A stretch of DNA of 64,000 nt. Source: Variovorax paradoxus. GTDB lineage: Bacteria > Pseudomonadota > Gammaproteobacteria > Burkholderiales > Burkholderiaceae_C. Made by a program: the position numbers and the translations under genes. The notes beneath the pieces were generated by a model that had not been told where the DNA came from, searched no databases, and was given only the letters and a program-made list of their open reading frames with translations. Shown here in pieces: positions 18,241 to 27,476 of this stretch; the first letter of the stretch is position 1; each line of letters starts with the position of its first letter. The DNA lies in the NCBI RefSeq assembly GCF_030811855.1, contig NZ_JAUSRN010000003.1:1-64000 (forward strand), read 5' to 3'.

Positions 18241-21200
18241 ATGACACAGGGCTCCATTCGGATTCGCGGCGCACGCCAGCACAACCTCCAGAACCTCGAC
18301 CTCGACATCCGCACTGGCGAGATGACCGTGGTCACCGGGCCCAGCGGCTCGGGCAAGTCGAGCCTCGTGTTCGACACCCTCTATGCCGAGGGCCAGCGGC
18401 GCTATGTGGAGACCTTCTCCGCTTATGCGCGCCAGTTCCTGGACCGCATGGACAAGCCGGCGGTCGACAAGGTGGAGGGCGTGCCGCCCGCCATCGCCAT
18501 CGACCAGACCAACCCGGTGCGCTCCTCGCGCTCCACCGTCGGCACGATGACCGAGCTGAACGACCACCTGAAGCTGCTCTACGCGCGCGCGGCCCAGCTG
18601 TTCGACCGCGAGACCGCGCTGCTGGTGCGCCACGATTCGCCCGACAGCATCTATGCCGAAATTGCCGAGCGGGCGGCTGCGGCGGGCGATCCGCGGCTGG
18701 TCGTAACCTTTCCGGTCGAACTGCCGGCGGGCACCTCGGCGGAAGAAGTGACGCAGTGGCTATCGGCCAGCGGCTTCACGCGCGTGCAGTCGGAGCGCGA
18801 GGTGGCTACGCCCACCGGACCGCGCAAGGTGCTCGACGTGGTGGCCGACCGCTTCCGCATCTCGAGCGCCGAGCGTTCGCGCGTGGTCGAAGCGATCGAG
18901 GTCGCACTCAAGCGCGGCAGCGGGCGGGTCACGGTGCATGCGCTGGCACCCGATGAGGCCGCGCCGGCCGAAGTGTGGAAATTCTCCACCGGCCTGCACT
19001 GCCCCGAAAGCGACATTCGCTACGCCGACCCGATCCCGTCGATGTTCTCGTTCAACTCGGCCGTCGGCGCGTGCGACACCTGCCGCGGCTTCGGCCGCGT
19101 GATCGGCGTCGATCTGGGGCTGGTGATTCCGAACGACAAGCTGACCTTGCGCGCCGGCGCGATCAAGACCATCCAGACTCCTGCGTGGAAGGAGGCGCAG
19201 GACGACCTCATGCGCCACGCCGAGGCAGCCGGCATTCCGCGCGACACGCCCTGGAACAAGCTCACCGATGAGCAGAAGCACTGGGTGATCGAGGGCACGC
19301 CCAACTACAAGGAAGGCAACTGGAACAAGCAGTGGTATGGCGTGCGGCGCTTCTTCGGCTACCTGGAGAGCAAGGCCTACAAGATGCACATCCGCGTGCT
19401 CTTGTCCAAGTACCGCAGCTATACGCCATGCCCGGTGTGCAGTGGTGCGCGCCTGAAGCTTGACAGTTTGTTGTGGCGTATCGGCAGCAAGGAAGATGCG
19501 GATGCGGTGCTGGAGCCCGCCAAGCGCTTCATGCCGACAGGGGCCAAATGGACGCGGGCGCAGCTCGAATCACTGCCCGGCCTGTGCCTGCACGACCTGA
19601 TGCTGCTGCCCATCGAGCGGCTGCGCCGCTTCTTCGACCGCGTGGGTATGACTCCCTCCCCCGCTGGGGGAGGGCAGGGGTGGGGGCAAGCGGCGCCCGC
19701 GAGCCTCGCCAGCTCGAAAGAGGCCGCGAGCCCCCATCCCAACCTTGCCCCGGAGGGGGAAGGAGCAAGAAGCGGGGAAGCGCAGGCCCTCAAGCTCCTC
19801 TTCGAAGAAATCACAACCCGCCTGCGCTACCTGCACGACGTCGGCATCGGCTACCTCACGCTCGACCGCCAGAGCCGCACGCTCTCGGGCGGCGAGGTGC
19901 AGCGCATCAATCTCACGACCGCGCTCGGCACCTCGCTTGTCAACACGTTGTTCGTGCTGGACGAGCCCAGCATCGGCCTGCATCCGCGCGACATGAACCG
20001 CATCACCGAGGCCATGCTTCGCTTGCGCGATGCCGGCAACACGCTGGTGGTGGTGGAGCACGACCCGGCCGTGATGCTCGCCGCCGACCGCGTGATCGAC
20101 ATGGGTCCCGGCCCCGGCATCCGTGGCGGGCAGATCGTGTTCGACGGCACGACGGATCAATTGCGCGACGCCGACACGCTCACCGGCCAGTACCTGGGCG
20201 GGCGCAAGAAGATCGGCATGGGTTTCAAGCGGCTGGTGAGCGAGAACACGCACCGGCTCATCCTGGAGGGCGTGCGCGAGCACAACCTCAAGAGCATCAC
20301 GGTCGACTTTCCGCTCGCGCGCCTCGTGTGCGTGACCGGCGTCAGCGGCTCGGGCAAGTCCACGCTGATTCAGGACGTGCTGGCGCCCGCGCTCATGCGC
20401 CACTTCGGAAAGGCCACCGAAACGCCGGGCGCGCACGACCGCATGCTGGGCGCCGATCACCTCGGCGACGTGGTCTTCGTCGACCAGTCGCCCATCGGCA
20501 AGACGGCGCGTTCCAATCCCGCGAGCTACGTGGGTGCGTGGGACGCCATCCGCGAGATCTTCGCCACCGCTGCGCTGTCGCGCCAGCGCGGCTACACCGC
20601 GAGCAAGTTCAGCTTCAACTCCGGCGACGGGCGCTGCCCGACCTGCGGCGGCTCGGGCTTCGAGCACGTGGAGATGCAGTTTTTGTCGGACGTGTACCTG
20701 CGCTGCCCCGATTGCGACGGCAAGCGCTACCGGCCCGAGATCCTCGAAGTGAAGGTCGAGCGCAAGGGCAAGAGCTACAACGTGGCCGACGTGCTCGACC
20801 TCACTGTGGCGGAGGCAGCGGCGGTGTTCGAGGCTGACCGCGACGTGCTGCGCGTGCTGCAGCCGATCTCCGACGTGGGGCTCGACTACGTGAAGCTCGG
20901 CCAGCCCGTGCCCACGCTGAGCGGCGGCGAGGCGCAGCGCCTCAAACTCGCGGGCTTTCTGGCCGAAGCGGCGAAGAGCGCGACGGCGAGCAAGCAGTCG
21001 GTGGCGCGCCGGGGCACGCTCTTCCTGTTCGACGAGCCGACCACCGGGCTGCATTTCGACGACATCGCGCGACTGATGCGCGCGCTGCGCAAGCTGCTCG
21101 ACGCGGGCCATTCGCTGATCGTGATCGAGCACAACCTCGACGTGATTCGGGCCAGCGACTGGTGCATCGATCTCGGCCCCGAAGGCGGCGAGGGCGGCGG

Positions 21201-24180
21201 CATGGTGGTGGCCGAGGGCACGCCCGAGCAGCTGCGCGAGAACCGCGCCTCGCTCACCGGCGCGGCCCTGGCCGACTACGAACTGGCCATCGGCCCCGAG
21301 GCCTACAAGGTGGCCGAACGCGCGGCGCGGCGATACATCGCCAACGCCAGGACGGCGCCCGGCAGCAACGCCATCGAGATCGTCAACGCGCGCGAGCACA
21401 ACCTGAAGAACCTCAGCGTGAACATCCCGCGCGGCAAGTTCAGCGTGGTGACGGGCGTCAGCGGTTCGGGCAAATCGACGCTGGCCTTCGACATCCTGTT
21501 CAACGAGGGACAGCGCCGCTACCTCGAGTCGCTCAATGCCTATGCGCGCAGCATCGTGCAGCCGGCAGGCCGGCCCGAGGTCGACGCTGTCTACGGCATT
21601 CCGCCCACGGTCGCCATCGAGCAGCGCTTGTCGCGCGGCGGCCGCAAGAGCACGGTGGGTACCACCACCGAGGTCTGGCACTTCCTGCGGCTTCTGTACG
21701 TGAAGCTGGGCATCCAGCATTGCACGCACGACGGCGCGGCCGTGCAGCCGCAGACGCCCGACAGCATCGCTGCACAGCTGATGCGCAACTTCAAGGGCCA
21801 GCACATCGGCCTGCTCGCGCCGCTGGTGAGCAACCGCAAGGGCGTGTACACCGAGCTGGCCGACTGGGCGCGGCCGCGCGGATTTACCCACCTGCGTGTG
21901 GACGGCGAGTTTTTGCCGACCACGGGCTTCCCGCGCATCGACCGCTTCAAGGAACACAGCATCGAGCTGCCGGTGGCCAGCCTCGACGTGCTGCCCTCGA
22001 AGGAGAACGAACTGCGCGAGGCGCTGACCAAGGCGCTCGAACACGGCAAGGGCGTGGTGCACGTGCTGAGCCAGCTCGACGGCCTGAAGGCCGCGATGAT
22101 GGCCGGCGTGTCGGCGAACGGCATCGGCCGCGTGAACGTGTTCTCCACGCTGCGCGCCTGCCCGGTCTGCAGCACCAGCTATGCCGAGCTCGACCCGCGC
22201 CTGTTCAGCTACAACAGCAAGCACGGCTGGTGCCCCGACTGCGTGGGCACGGGCGTCAAGCTCAGCAAGGACCAGCGCAAGGTCTTCGATGACTCAATTC
22301 GCGACGACGACAGCAAGGGCCGCGAGCAGACCTTTGCCGAGCCCGAAGTGGAAGACCTGGCCGACGTGGCGTGTCCGACCTGCGAAGGCACGCGGCTCAA
22401 CGCGACGGCTCGCGCGGTGAGCTTCGGCGCCTCGCTGGCGGACGGCATGGGCGGCATCGGCATTACCGAGCTCGCACGCATGAGCGTGACCGAGGTGCGG
22501 CAGTGGTTCGAGGGGCTCGCGCTGACAGGCCGCGAAGCGGAGATTGCGCGCGACCTGGTGCCCGAGATCAAGAGCCGCCTCGAATTTCTCGAAGAGGTGG
22601 GCTTGGGCTACCTCACGCTCGACCGCGGCGCGCCGACTTTGAGCGGCGGCGAGGCGCAGCGCATCCGCCTGGCGGCGCAGCTTGGCAGCAACCTGCAGGG
22701 CGTTTGCTACGTGCTCGACGAGCCGACCATCGGCCTGCACGCGCGCGACAACCAGATATTGCTCAACGCGCTGCATAAGCTGGGCGACAAGGGCAACACG
22801 CTGGTGGTGGTGGAGCACGACGAAGACACCATCCGCCGCGCCGACCACATCATCGACATCGGCCCGAGCGCCGGCAAGCGGGGCGGCCGCCTCGTGGCGG
22901 AGGGCTCGGTGGCCGACATCCAGGCGGCGAGCGATTCGCAGACTGGCCGCTACCTGCGCGATGCCATCAAGCACCCCTTGCAAGCACGGCGTCTTGTCCC
23001 TCTGCCTCCCCTTCCGGGGGAGGGCCGGGGAGGGGGCACGACGGCCTCCAACAAGGCCTCTGGCCGTGCAAGCGCCGCCAGCCCCCACCCCAACCCTCCC
23101 CCGGGAGGGGAGGGAGCCAATGCCTGGCTCACCGTGCATGGCGCCGACCTGCACAACCTGCAGGACGTGACCGCCACGCTGCCGCTGCACCGCCTGGTGG
23201 TGGTCACTGGCGTGAGCGGCTCGGGCAAGTCCACGCTTGCGCGCGACGTGCTGCTGGCCAGCGTGCATGCCGTGGTGGTGCAGCGCATGACCAAGGCCGG
23301 CCGCGACGCCGACGCCGCGGGCAAGCGCCCCGCATGGTCTGGCTGCGATCGCGTCGAGGGCTACGAAACCATCGACCGCGTGCTCGAGGTCGACCAGACC
23401 CCCATCGGCAAGACGCCGCGCAGCTGTCCGGCCACCTATATCGGCTTCTGGGACACCGTCCGCAAGCTGTTTGCCGACACGCTCGAGGCCAAGGCGCGTG
23501 GTTACGGCCCGGCGCGCTTCAGCTTCAACACCGGCGAAGGACGCTGCCCCGGCTGCGATGGCGCCGGCGTGCGCACCATCGAGATGAGCTTTCTGCCCGA
23601 CGTGAAGGTGCCTTGCGAGGTGTGCCACGGCGCGCGTTTCAACCCCGAGACGCTGGCCGTGAGCTGGCGCGGCAAGAGCATCGGCGATGTGCTTCAGATG
23701 GAGGTGGACGAGGCGGTCGAGTTCTTTGCCGCCATGCCCAACATCAGCCATCCGCTGCAATTGCTGAAGGACGTGGGGCTGGGCTACCTCACGCTGGGCC
23801 AGCCGTCGCCCACGCTCTCGGGCGGCGAGGCGCAGCGCATCAAGCTGGTGACCGAACTCAGCAAGGTGCGCGACGACGTCACGCGGCGCGGCCAGAAGGC
23901 GCCGCACACGCTCTACGTGCTCGACGAGCCGACCGTCGGCCTGCACATGGCCGACGTCGAGAAGCTGATCCACGTGCTGCACCGGCTGGTGAACGGCGGC
24001 CACAGCGTGGTGGTGATCGAGCACGACCTCGACCTGATCGCCGAGGCCGACTGGATCATCGACCTTGGCCCTGAAGGCGGCAACGCTGGCGGGCGCATCG
24101 TTGCGGCGGCTCCGCCGGAAGAGGTGGTGCGGCTGGGTACGCATACCGGTGTGGCCTTGGCCCAGGTGCTGGCGCGTTGA
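18241..24180 (+). CDS. uvrA: Tandem double UvrA (excinuclease ABC subunit A, two fused copies)
   Basis: A 1979-residue protein, twice the usual 940, consisting of two UvrA units in a row. Four Walker A lysines lie at 39, 706, 1078 and 1663, and four LSGGE signatures at about 548, 893, 1467 and 1859, so each unit (about 1-1005 and 1040-1979) has two ABC modules. C-terminal zinc fingers (CPTCGGSGF with CPDCDGKRY; CPGCDGAGV with CEVCHGARF) are intact in both. In unit 1 the first zinc module is degenerate: HCPESD replaces CPxCG, while unit 2 keeps CPVCSTS. Two palindromic repeats are translated in frame (about residues 471-510 and 1587-1626). UvrA finds DNA lesions for UvrB; I recall long UvrA forms in Burkholderiales. 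A TAGAAT -10-like box lies at 18211; no LexA box is evident. Confidence 0.93.
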   Translation: MTQGSIRIRGARQHNLQNLDLDIRTGEMTVVTGPSGSGKSSLVFDTLYAEGQRRYVETFSAYARQFLDRMDKPAVDKVEGVPPAIAIDQTNPVRSSRSTVGTMTELNDHLKLLYARAAQLFDRETALLVRHDSPDSIYAEIAERAAAAGDPRLVVTFPVELPAGTSAEEVTQWLSASGFTRVQSEREVATPTGPRKVLDVVADRFRISSAERSRVVEAIEVALKRGSGRVTVHALAPDEAAPAEVWKFSTGLHCPESDIRYADPIPSMFSFNSAVGACDTCRGFGRVIGVDLGLVIPNDKLTLRAGAIKTIQTPAWKEAQDDLMRHAEAAGIPRDTPWNKLTDEQKHWVIEGTPNYKEGNWNKQWYGVRRFFGYLESKAYKMHIRVLLSKYRSYTPCPVCSGARLKLDSLLWRIGSKEDADAVLEPAKRFMPTGAKWTRAQLESLPGLCLHDLMLLPIERLRRFFDRVGMTPSPAGGGQGWGQAAPASLASSKEAASPHPNLAPEGEGARSGEAQALKLLFEEITTRLRYLHDVGIGYLTLDRQSRTLSGGEVQRINLTTALGTSLVNTLFVLDEPSIGLHPRDMNRITEAMLRLRDAGNTLVVVEHDPAVMLAADRVIDMGPGPGIRGGQIVFDGTTDQLRDADTLTGQYLGGRKKIGMGFKRLVSENTHRLILEGVREHNLKSITVDFPLARLVCVTGVSGSGKSTLIQDVLAPALMRHFGKATETPGAHDRMLGADHLGDVVFVDQSPIGKTARSNPASYVGAWDAIREIFATAALSRQRGYTASKFSFNSGDGRCPTCGGSGFEHVEMQFLSDVYLRCPDCDGKRYRPEILEVKVERKGKSYNVADVLDLTVAEAAAVFEADRDVLRVLQPISDVGLDYVKLGQPVPTLSGGEAQRLKLAGFLAEAAKSATASKQSVARRGTLFLFDEPTTGLHFDDIARLMRALRKLLDAGHSLIVIEHNLDVIRASDWCIDLGPEGGEGGGMVVAEGTPEQLRENRASLTGAALADYELAIGPEAYKVAERAARRYIANARTAPGSNAIEIVNAREHNLKNLSVNIPRGKFSVVTGVSGSGKSTLAFDILFNEGQRRYLESLNAYARSIVQPAGRPEVDAVYGIPPTVAIEQRLSRGGRKSTVGTTTEVWHFLRLLYVKLGIQHCTHDGAAVQPQTPDSIAAQLMRNFKGQHIGLLAPLVSNRKGVYTELADWARPRGFTHLRVDGEFLPTTGFPRIDRFKEHSIELPVASLDVLPSKENELREALTKALEHGKGVVHVLSQLDGLKAAMMAGVSANGIGRVNVFSTLRACPVCSTSYAELDPRLFSYNSKHGWCPDCVGTGVKLSKDQRKVFDDSIRDDDSKGREQTFAEPEVEDLADVACPTCEGTRLNATARAVSFGASLADGMGGIGITELARMSVTEVRQWFEGLALTGREAEIARDLVPEIKSRLEFLEEVGLGYLTLDRGAPTLSGGEAQRIRLAAQLGSNLQGVCYVLDEPTIGLHARDNQILLNALHKLGDKGNTLVVVEHDEDTIRRADHIIDIGPSAGKRGGRLVAEGSVADIQAASDSQTGRYLRDAIKHPLQARRLVPLPPLPGEGRGGGTTASNKASGRASAASPHPNPPPGGEGANAWLTVHGADLHNLQDVTATLPLHRLVVVTGVSGSGKSTLARDVLLASVHAVVVQRMTKAGRDADAAGKRPAWSGCDRVEGYETIDRVLEVDQTPIGKTPRSCPATYIGFWDTVRKLFADTLEAKARGYGPARFSFNTGEGRCPGCDGAGVRTIEMSFLPDVKVPCEVCHGARFNPETLAVSWRGKSIGDVLQMEVDEAVEFFAAMPNISHPLQLLKDVGLGYLTLGQPSPTLSGGEAQRIKLVTELSKVRDDVTRRGQKAPHTLYVLDEPTVGLHMADVEKLIHVLHRLVNGGHSVVVIEHDLDLIAEADWIIDLGPEGGNAGGRIVAAAPPEEVVRLGTHTGVALAQVLAR
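19651..19769. repeat. Palindromic repeat element, copy 2, in frame within uvrA unit 1
   Basis: About 119 bp with the same end pattern as copy 1 (CTCCCTCCCCC at the left, GGGGGAAGGAGCAAG at the right). It is translated in frame as a Pro/Gly/Ala-rich peptide containing PSPAGGGQGWGQ and SPHPNLAPEGEGA. It falls between the insertion domain and the helix before the first LSGGE motif, a linker position. Confidence 0.85.
22998..23118. repeat. Palindromic repeat element, copy 3, in frame within uvrA unit 2
   Basis: About 121 bp related to copies 1 and 2, with CCTCCCC then GGGGGAGGG at the left and CCCTCCCCCGGGAGGGG at the right. It reads in frame as PLPPLPGEGRGGG, then SPHPNPPPGGEGA, the same peptide frame and orientation as copy 2. 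It lies in the linker between the two ABC modules of unit 2. Confidence 0.85.
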
Positions 24181-24297
24181 TGCAGGCGGGCGCACAATGG
24201 CTTCGACCCCTGGCGCAGGCGCATCCTGAATCAGCCATGGTGGAGTAAACATGTGAGGGGATGAAGCGCCGTGCCGGGCTACGCAAGGAGCCATGTC

Positions 24298-25347
24298 ATG
24301 ACCCGCTTCATCGATGTTCACAGCCTGGTTCGCCTGGTGGACGAAACCGGCGTACCTGAATTTCTCGCGGCGCTGGCCGACGCGCTGCGCGACGACTTCA
24401 TGCGATGGCGCGAGTTCGACAAGAAGGCGCGCGTCGCCAGCCACTCTCACCTTGGCGTGATCGAGTTGATGCCCGTGGCCGACGATGGCGCCTACGCCTT
24501 CAAATACGTGAACGGGCATCCGCACAACACGGCGGTCGGGCTGCCCACGGTGATGGCCTTTGGTGTTCTGGCCGAGGTCGATACCGGCTACCCAGTGCTG
24601 CTGTCGGAGCTCACGCTCACCACCGCGCTGCGCACCGCGGCCACCTCGGCCATGGCGGCACAGGCGTTGGCGCGGCCCGGTTCGCGCAGCCTGGCGCTGA
24701 TCGGCAATGGTTCGCAAAGCGAGTTCCAGGCCTTGGCCTTTCATGCGCTGCTGGGCATCGAGGAGGTGCGCGTGTTCGACATCGATCCGCACGCCACCGA
24801 CAAACTGGTGCGCCACCTGTCCGCCTGTACTTCGCTCGAAGTGGTGCGCGCCCATTCGATTGCCGAGGCCGTGCGCGGCGCGGACATCGTCACCACGGTC
24901 ACGGCGCACCAGGGCCACGAGATCGTGCTTGCGCCTGAGATGATCGAGCCGGGCATGCACATCAACGCGGTGGGAGGCGATTCGCCCGGCAAGACCGAGC
25001 TGCATCCTGACGTGCTGCGCCTGGCGCGCGTCTTCGTCGAGTACGAACCGCAGACCCGCGTCGAGGGCGAGATTCAGCAGCTGCCGGCCGACTTTCCGGT
25101 GCACGAACTCTGGGAGGTGCTGCTCGGCAAGGTGCCCGGACGCGAGAGCGCGGACCAGGTCACGGTGTTTGATTCGGTCGGCTTCGCACTGGAGGATTAC
25201 ACCGCGCTGCGCTACATCCACCAGCTGGCCATCGAGCGCGGCATTGGCCAGCGGATTGCGTTGGTGCCCGAGCTCGATGACCCGAAGGATCTGTTCGGCA
25301 TGACCGCTTCCGGCCGGCGCCGGGCGGTGCTGCGGCGTGCGGCATGA
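24298..25347 (+). CDS. Ornithine cyclodeaminase
   Basis: A 349-residue mu-crystallin/ornithine cyclodeaminase fold that converts ornithine to proline and ammonia with bound NAD. The nucleotide-binding segment is LALIGNGSQSEFQALAFHAL, and the substrate region contains KYVNGHPHN and NAVGGDSPGKTELH. The ATG at 24298 has AAGGAG at 24285-24290; a GTG at 24271 has no such signal. The related reaction of an alanine dehydrogenase or ketimine reductase cannot be ruled out. It lies 7 bp before the deacetylase gene, probably in one transcript. Confidence 0.9.
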   Translation: MTRFIDVHSLVRLVDETGVPEFLAALADALRDDFMRWREFDKKARVASHSHLGVIELMPVADDGAYAFKYVNGHPHNTAVGLPTVMAFGVLAEVDTGYPVLLSELTLTTALRTAATSAMAAQALARPGSRSLALIGNGSQSEFQALAFHALLGIEEVRVFDIDPHATDKLVRHLSACTSLEVVRAHSIAEAVRGADIVTTVTAHQGHEIVLAPEMIEPGMHINAVGGDSPGKTELHPDVLRLARVFVEYEPQTRVEGEIQQLPADFPVHELWEVLLGKVPGRESADQVTVFDSVGFALEDYTALRYIHQLAIERGIGQRIALVPELDDPKDLFGMTASGRRRAVLRRAA

Positions 25348-25354
25348 TGGCGGC

Positions 25355-26401
25355 ATGCTCACCATTTACAACGACCAGCACGCACTGCATCAAGGCAAAT
25401 TCGAAATGTTCCGCGGCGAACTGGTGCCGTGTTTCGAGGTGCCCGCGCGCGTCGACCATGTGAAGCATGAGTTGGAGCGCCGCGGCCTGGGCGCGCTGCA
25501 AAGGCCTGAAGCTTTCGACGAGGCGCTGCTGGCCAAGGTGCATGCGCCGCGCTACCTGGATTTCATCGCCCATGCCTGGGACGAGTGGGTGGCACTCGAT
25601 CCATCCAACGTGTCGCGCGATGCATTGCCTTCTTACTGGCCCGTGCGCGGCATGCGCACCGATGTGCTGCCCAAGAGCTTCCCCGCGCGCATGGGGCTGT
25701 TCGCGTTCGATGCGGGCACACCGCTCATGGCCGGCAGCTGGGCCGCCGCGCGCCACGGCGCGGCCTGTGCGTGGACCGCGGCGCAGCGCGTCATCAGCGG
25801 CCAGCGCGCCGCCTTTGCGCTCACGCGCCCGCCGGGCCACCATGCGGGCGCCGATTTCTTCGGCGGCTACTGCTTCATCAACAACGCCGCGGTGGCTGCA
25901 CAGGCGCTGCGCGACGCGGGCGTGGAACGCGTTGCGGTGCTCGATGTGGACTACCACCACGGCAACGGCACGCAGGCCATCTTCTACGAGCGCAGCGACA
26001 TTCATTTTGCGAGCCTGCATGGCGATCCGATGACCGACTACCCGTACTACCTGGGCCACGCCGACGAGCGCGGCGCCGGCGCGGGGCTCGGCTTCAACCA
26101 CAACCTGCCGCTCGCGCGCGGCACCGACTTTGCCGCTTGGCGCGCGGCGCTGAAGACCGCGCTCGACGGCATCGCCGCGGTGCGCGCGGGCGCGCTGGTC
26201 GTGTCGCTTGGCGTCGACACGTTCGAGGGCGATCCGGTCGCGGGCTTTCGCCTCAAGAGCGACGACTACCTGCGCATGGGCGAAGACCTGGCGCGCGCCG
26301 GCTTGCCGACGGTGTTCGTTTTCGAAGGCGGCTATGCGGTGGCAGAGGTGGGTGTGAACGCGGTCAACGTGCTGGAAGGTTTCGGCCAGACCGCCGGCTG
26401 A
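25355..26401 (+). CDS. Histone deacetylase family amidohydrolase, acetylpolyamine amidohydrolase type
   Basis: A 348-residue arginase/deacetylase-fold zinc hydrolase. The active site shows TRPPGHHAGADFFGGYCFIN (tandem His), VLDVDYHHGNGTQAIFY (Zn ligands Asp and His) and SLGVDTFEGDP (third ligand). The length and the GGYCFINNAA segment resemble bacterial acetylpolyamine amidohydrolases such as the Pseudomonas AphA/B enzymes; that is recollection. Bacteria lack histones, so acetylputrescine or a similar amide is the likely substrate. The ornithine-using neighbour fits polyamine salvage. Confidence 0.9.
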   Translation: MLTIYNDQHALHQGKFEMFRGELVPCFEVPARVDHVKHELERRGLGALQRPEAFDEALLAKVHAPRYLDFIAHAWDEWVALDPSNVSRDALPSYWPVRGMRTDVLPKSFPARMGLFAFDAGTPLMAGSWAAARHGAACAWTAAQRVISGQRAAFALTRPPGHHAGADFFGGYCFINNAAVAAQALRDAGVERVAVLDVDYHHGNGTQAIFYERSDIHFASLHGDPMTDYPYYLGHADERGAGAGLGFNHNLPLARGTDFAAWRAALKTALDGIAAVRAGALVVSLGVDTFEGDPVAGFRLKSDDYLRMGEDLARAGLPTVFVFEGGYAVAEVGVNAVNVLEGFGQTAG

Positions 26402-26495
26402 GCCGCCTCGGCGACAGCAGTCGGGTGAGCACCGATTGCCGCAACGGGCGGGGCAGGGCCCAATGCGCGCTTTGTCCATGTTTCAGGAGTCAGTC

Positions 26496-27476
26496 ATGTC
26501 CCGCCGTTCCCTTCTCTGTGCCGCCACGCTCGCCGCGTGCGGCCTTGCTTCTCCGCTGACGGCGTTGGCGCAGACCTTTCCCAGCAAGCCGATCAAGCTC
26601 GTCATCGCCTTTCCCGCAGGCGGCCCGACCGACATCACGATGCGCCAGCTCGCCGACAACGCGAGCAAGATCATCGGCCAGCCCGTGATCATCGACAACA
26701 AGCCCGGCGCCGGCGGCACGCTCCCCGCGCAGGCGCTGCAGACCGCACAGCCCGACGGCTACACCGTCGCGCAGATCCCGCTCGGCGTGTTCCGCCTCGG
26801 CTACACCACCAAGATCAACTGGGACCCGTTGAAGGACATCACGTACGTCCTCAACGTCACGGGTTATGCCTTCGGCATCGTGGTACCGGCCAACAGCCCG
26901 TTCAAGACCTGGGCCGACTTCGTGGCCTACGCCAAGGCCAACCCCGGCAAGCTCACTTACGGCTCGACCGGCAACCTGACCAGTCCGCACCTCACAACGG
27001 AAATCATTGCGCAGAAGGCCGGCATCGAGCTGCAGCATGTGCCCTACAAGGGCAGCGCGGACCTGATGCTCGCTGTGGTCAGCGGCCAGCTGATGGCTGC
27101 GGCCGACAGCACCGGCTTCGCGCCGCAGGTCGAGGCCGGCAAGCTGCGCGTGCTCAACACCTGGGGCGAGAAGCGCCTGGCCAAATTCCCCGACGCACCG
27201 ACGCTGAAGGAACTGGGCTACGACATCGTGCAGAACTCGCCCTTCGGCATCGGCGCACCCAAAGGCACGCCGCCCGAGGTGGTGAAGAAGCTGCACGACG
27301 CGTTCAAGCAGGCGATGGAAGAGCCGAGTTATGTGGCTTCGCTGGGGCGCTACGACATGCTGCCGAACTACATGAGCTCGGCGACCTACACCAAGTTTGC
27401 GCAGGACACGGTGGTGAAGGAGAAGGTGGTTATCGAGAAGCTAGGGTTGGCGAAGGAACAGCCGAAGACGAACTGA
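26496..27476 (+). CDS. Bug family tripartite tricarboxylate transporter receptor
   Basis: A 326-residue periplasmic solute receptor (TctC/Bug), a family greatly expanded in Burkholderiales. A signal peptide ends near residue 25 (LASPLTALAQ), followed by the family opening FPSKPIKLVIAFPAGGPTD. The ATG at 26496 has AGGAG at 26485-26489. No TctA/TctB membrane partners are nearby, as is usual for Bug genes. It follows the deacetylase gene by 94 bp; its end overlaps the convergent TetR gene by 47 bp. Confidence 0.93.
   Translation: MSRRSLLCAATLAACGLASPLTALAQTFPSKPIKLVIAFPAGGPTDITMRQLADNASKIIGQPVIIDNKPGAGGTLPAQALQTAQPDGYTVAQIPLGVFRLGYTTKINWDPLKDITYVLNVTGYAFGIVVPANSPFKTWADFVAYAKANPGKLTYGSTGNLTSPHLTTEIIAQKAGIELQHVPYKGSADLMLAVVSGQLMAAADSTGFAPQVEAGKLRVLNTWGEKRLAKFPDAPTLKELGYDIVQNSPFGIGAPKGTPPEVVKKLHDAFKQAMEEPSYVASLGRYDMLPNYMSSATYTKFAQDTVVKEKVVIEKLGLAKEQPKTN

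Noticed and set aside
19570..25365. Very long open frames on the minus strand opposite uvrA and the ornithine cyclodeaminase gene (884 and 1023 codons).
   Set aside because: They mirror the codon pattern of the plus-strand genes, have His/Arg/Ala-rich translations without motifs, and cross known gene borders. High-GC shadow frames.
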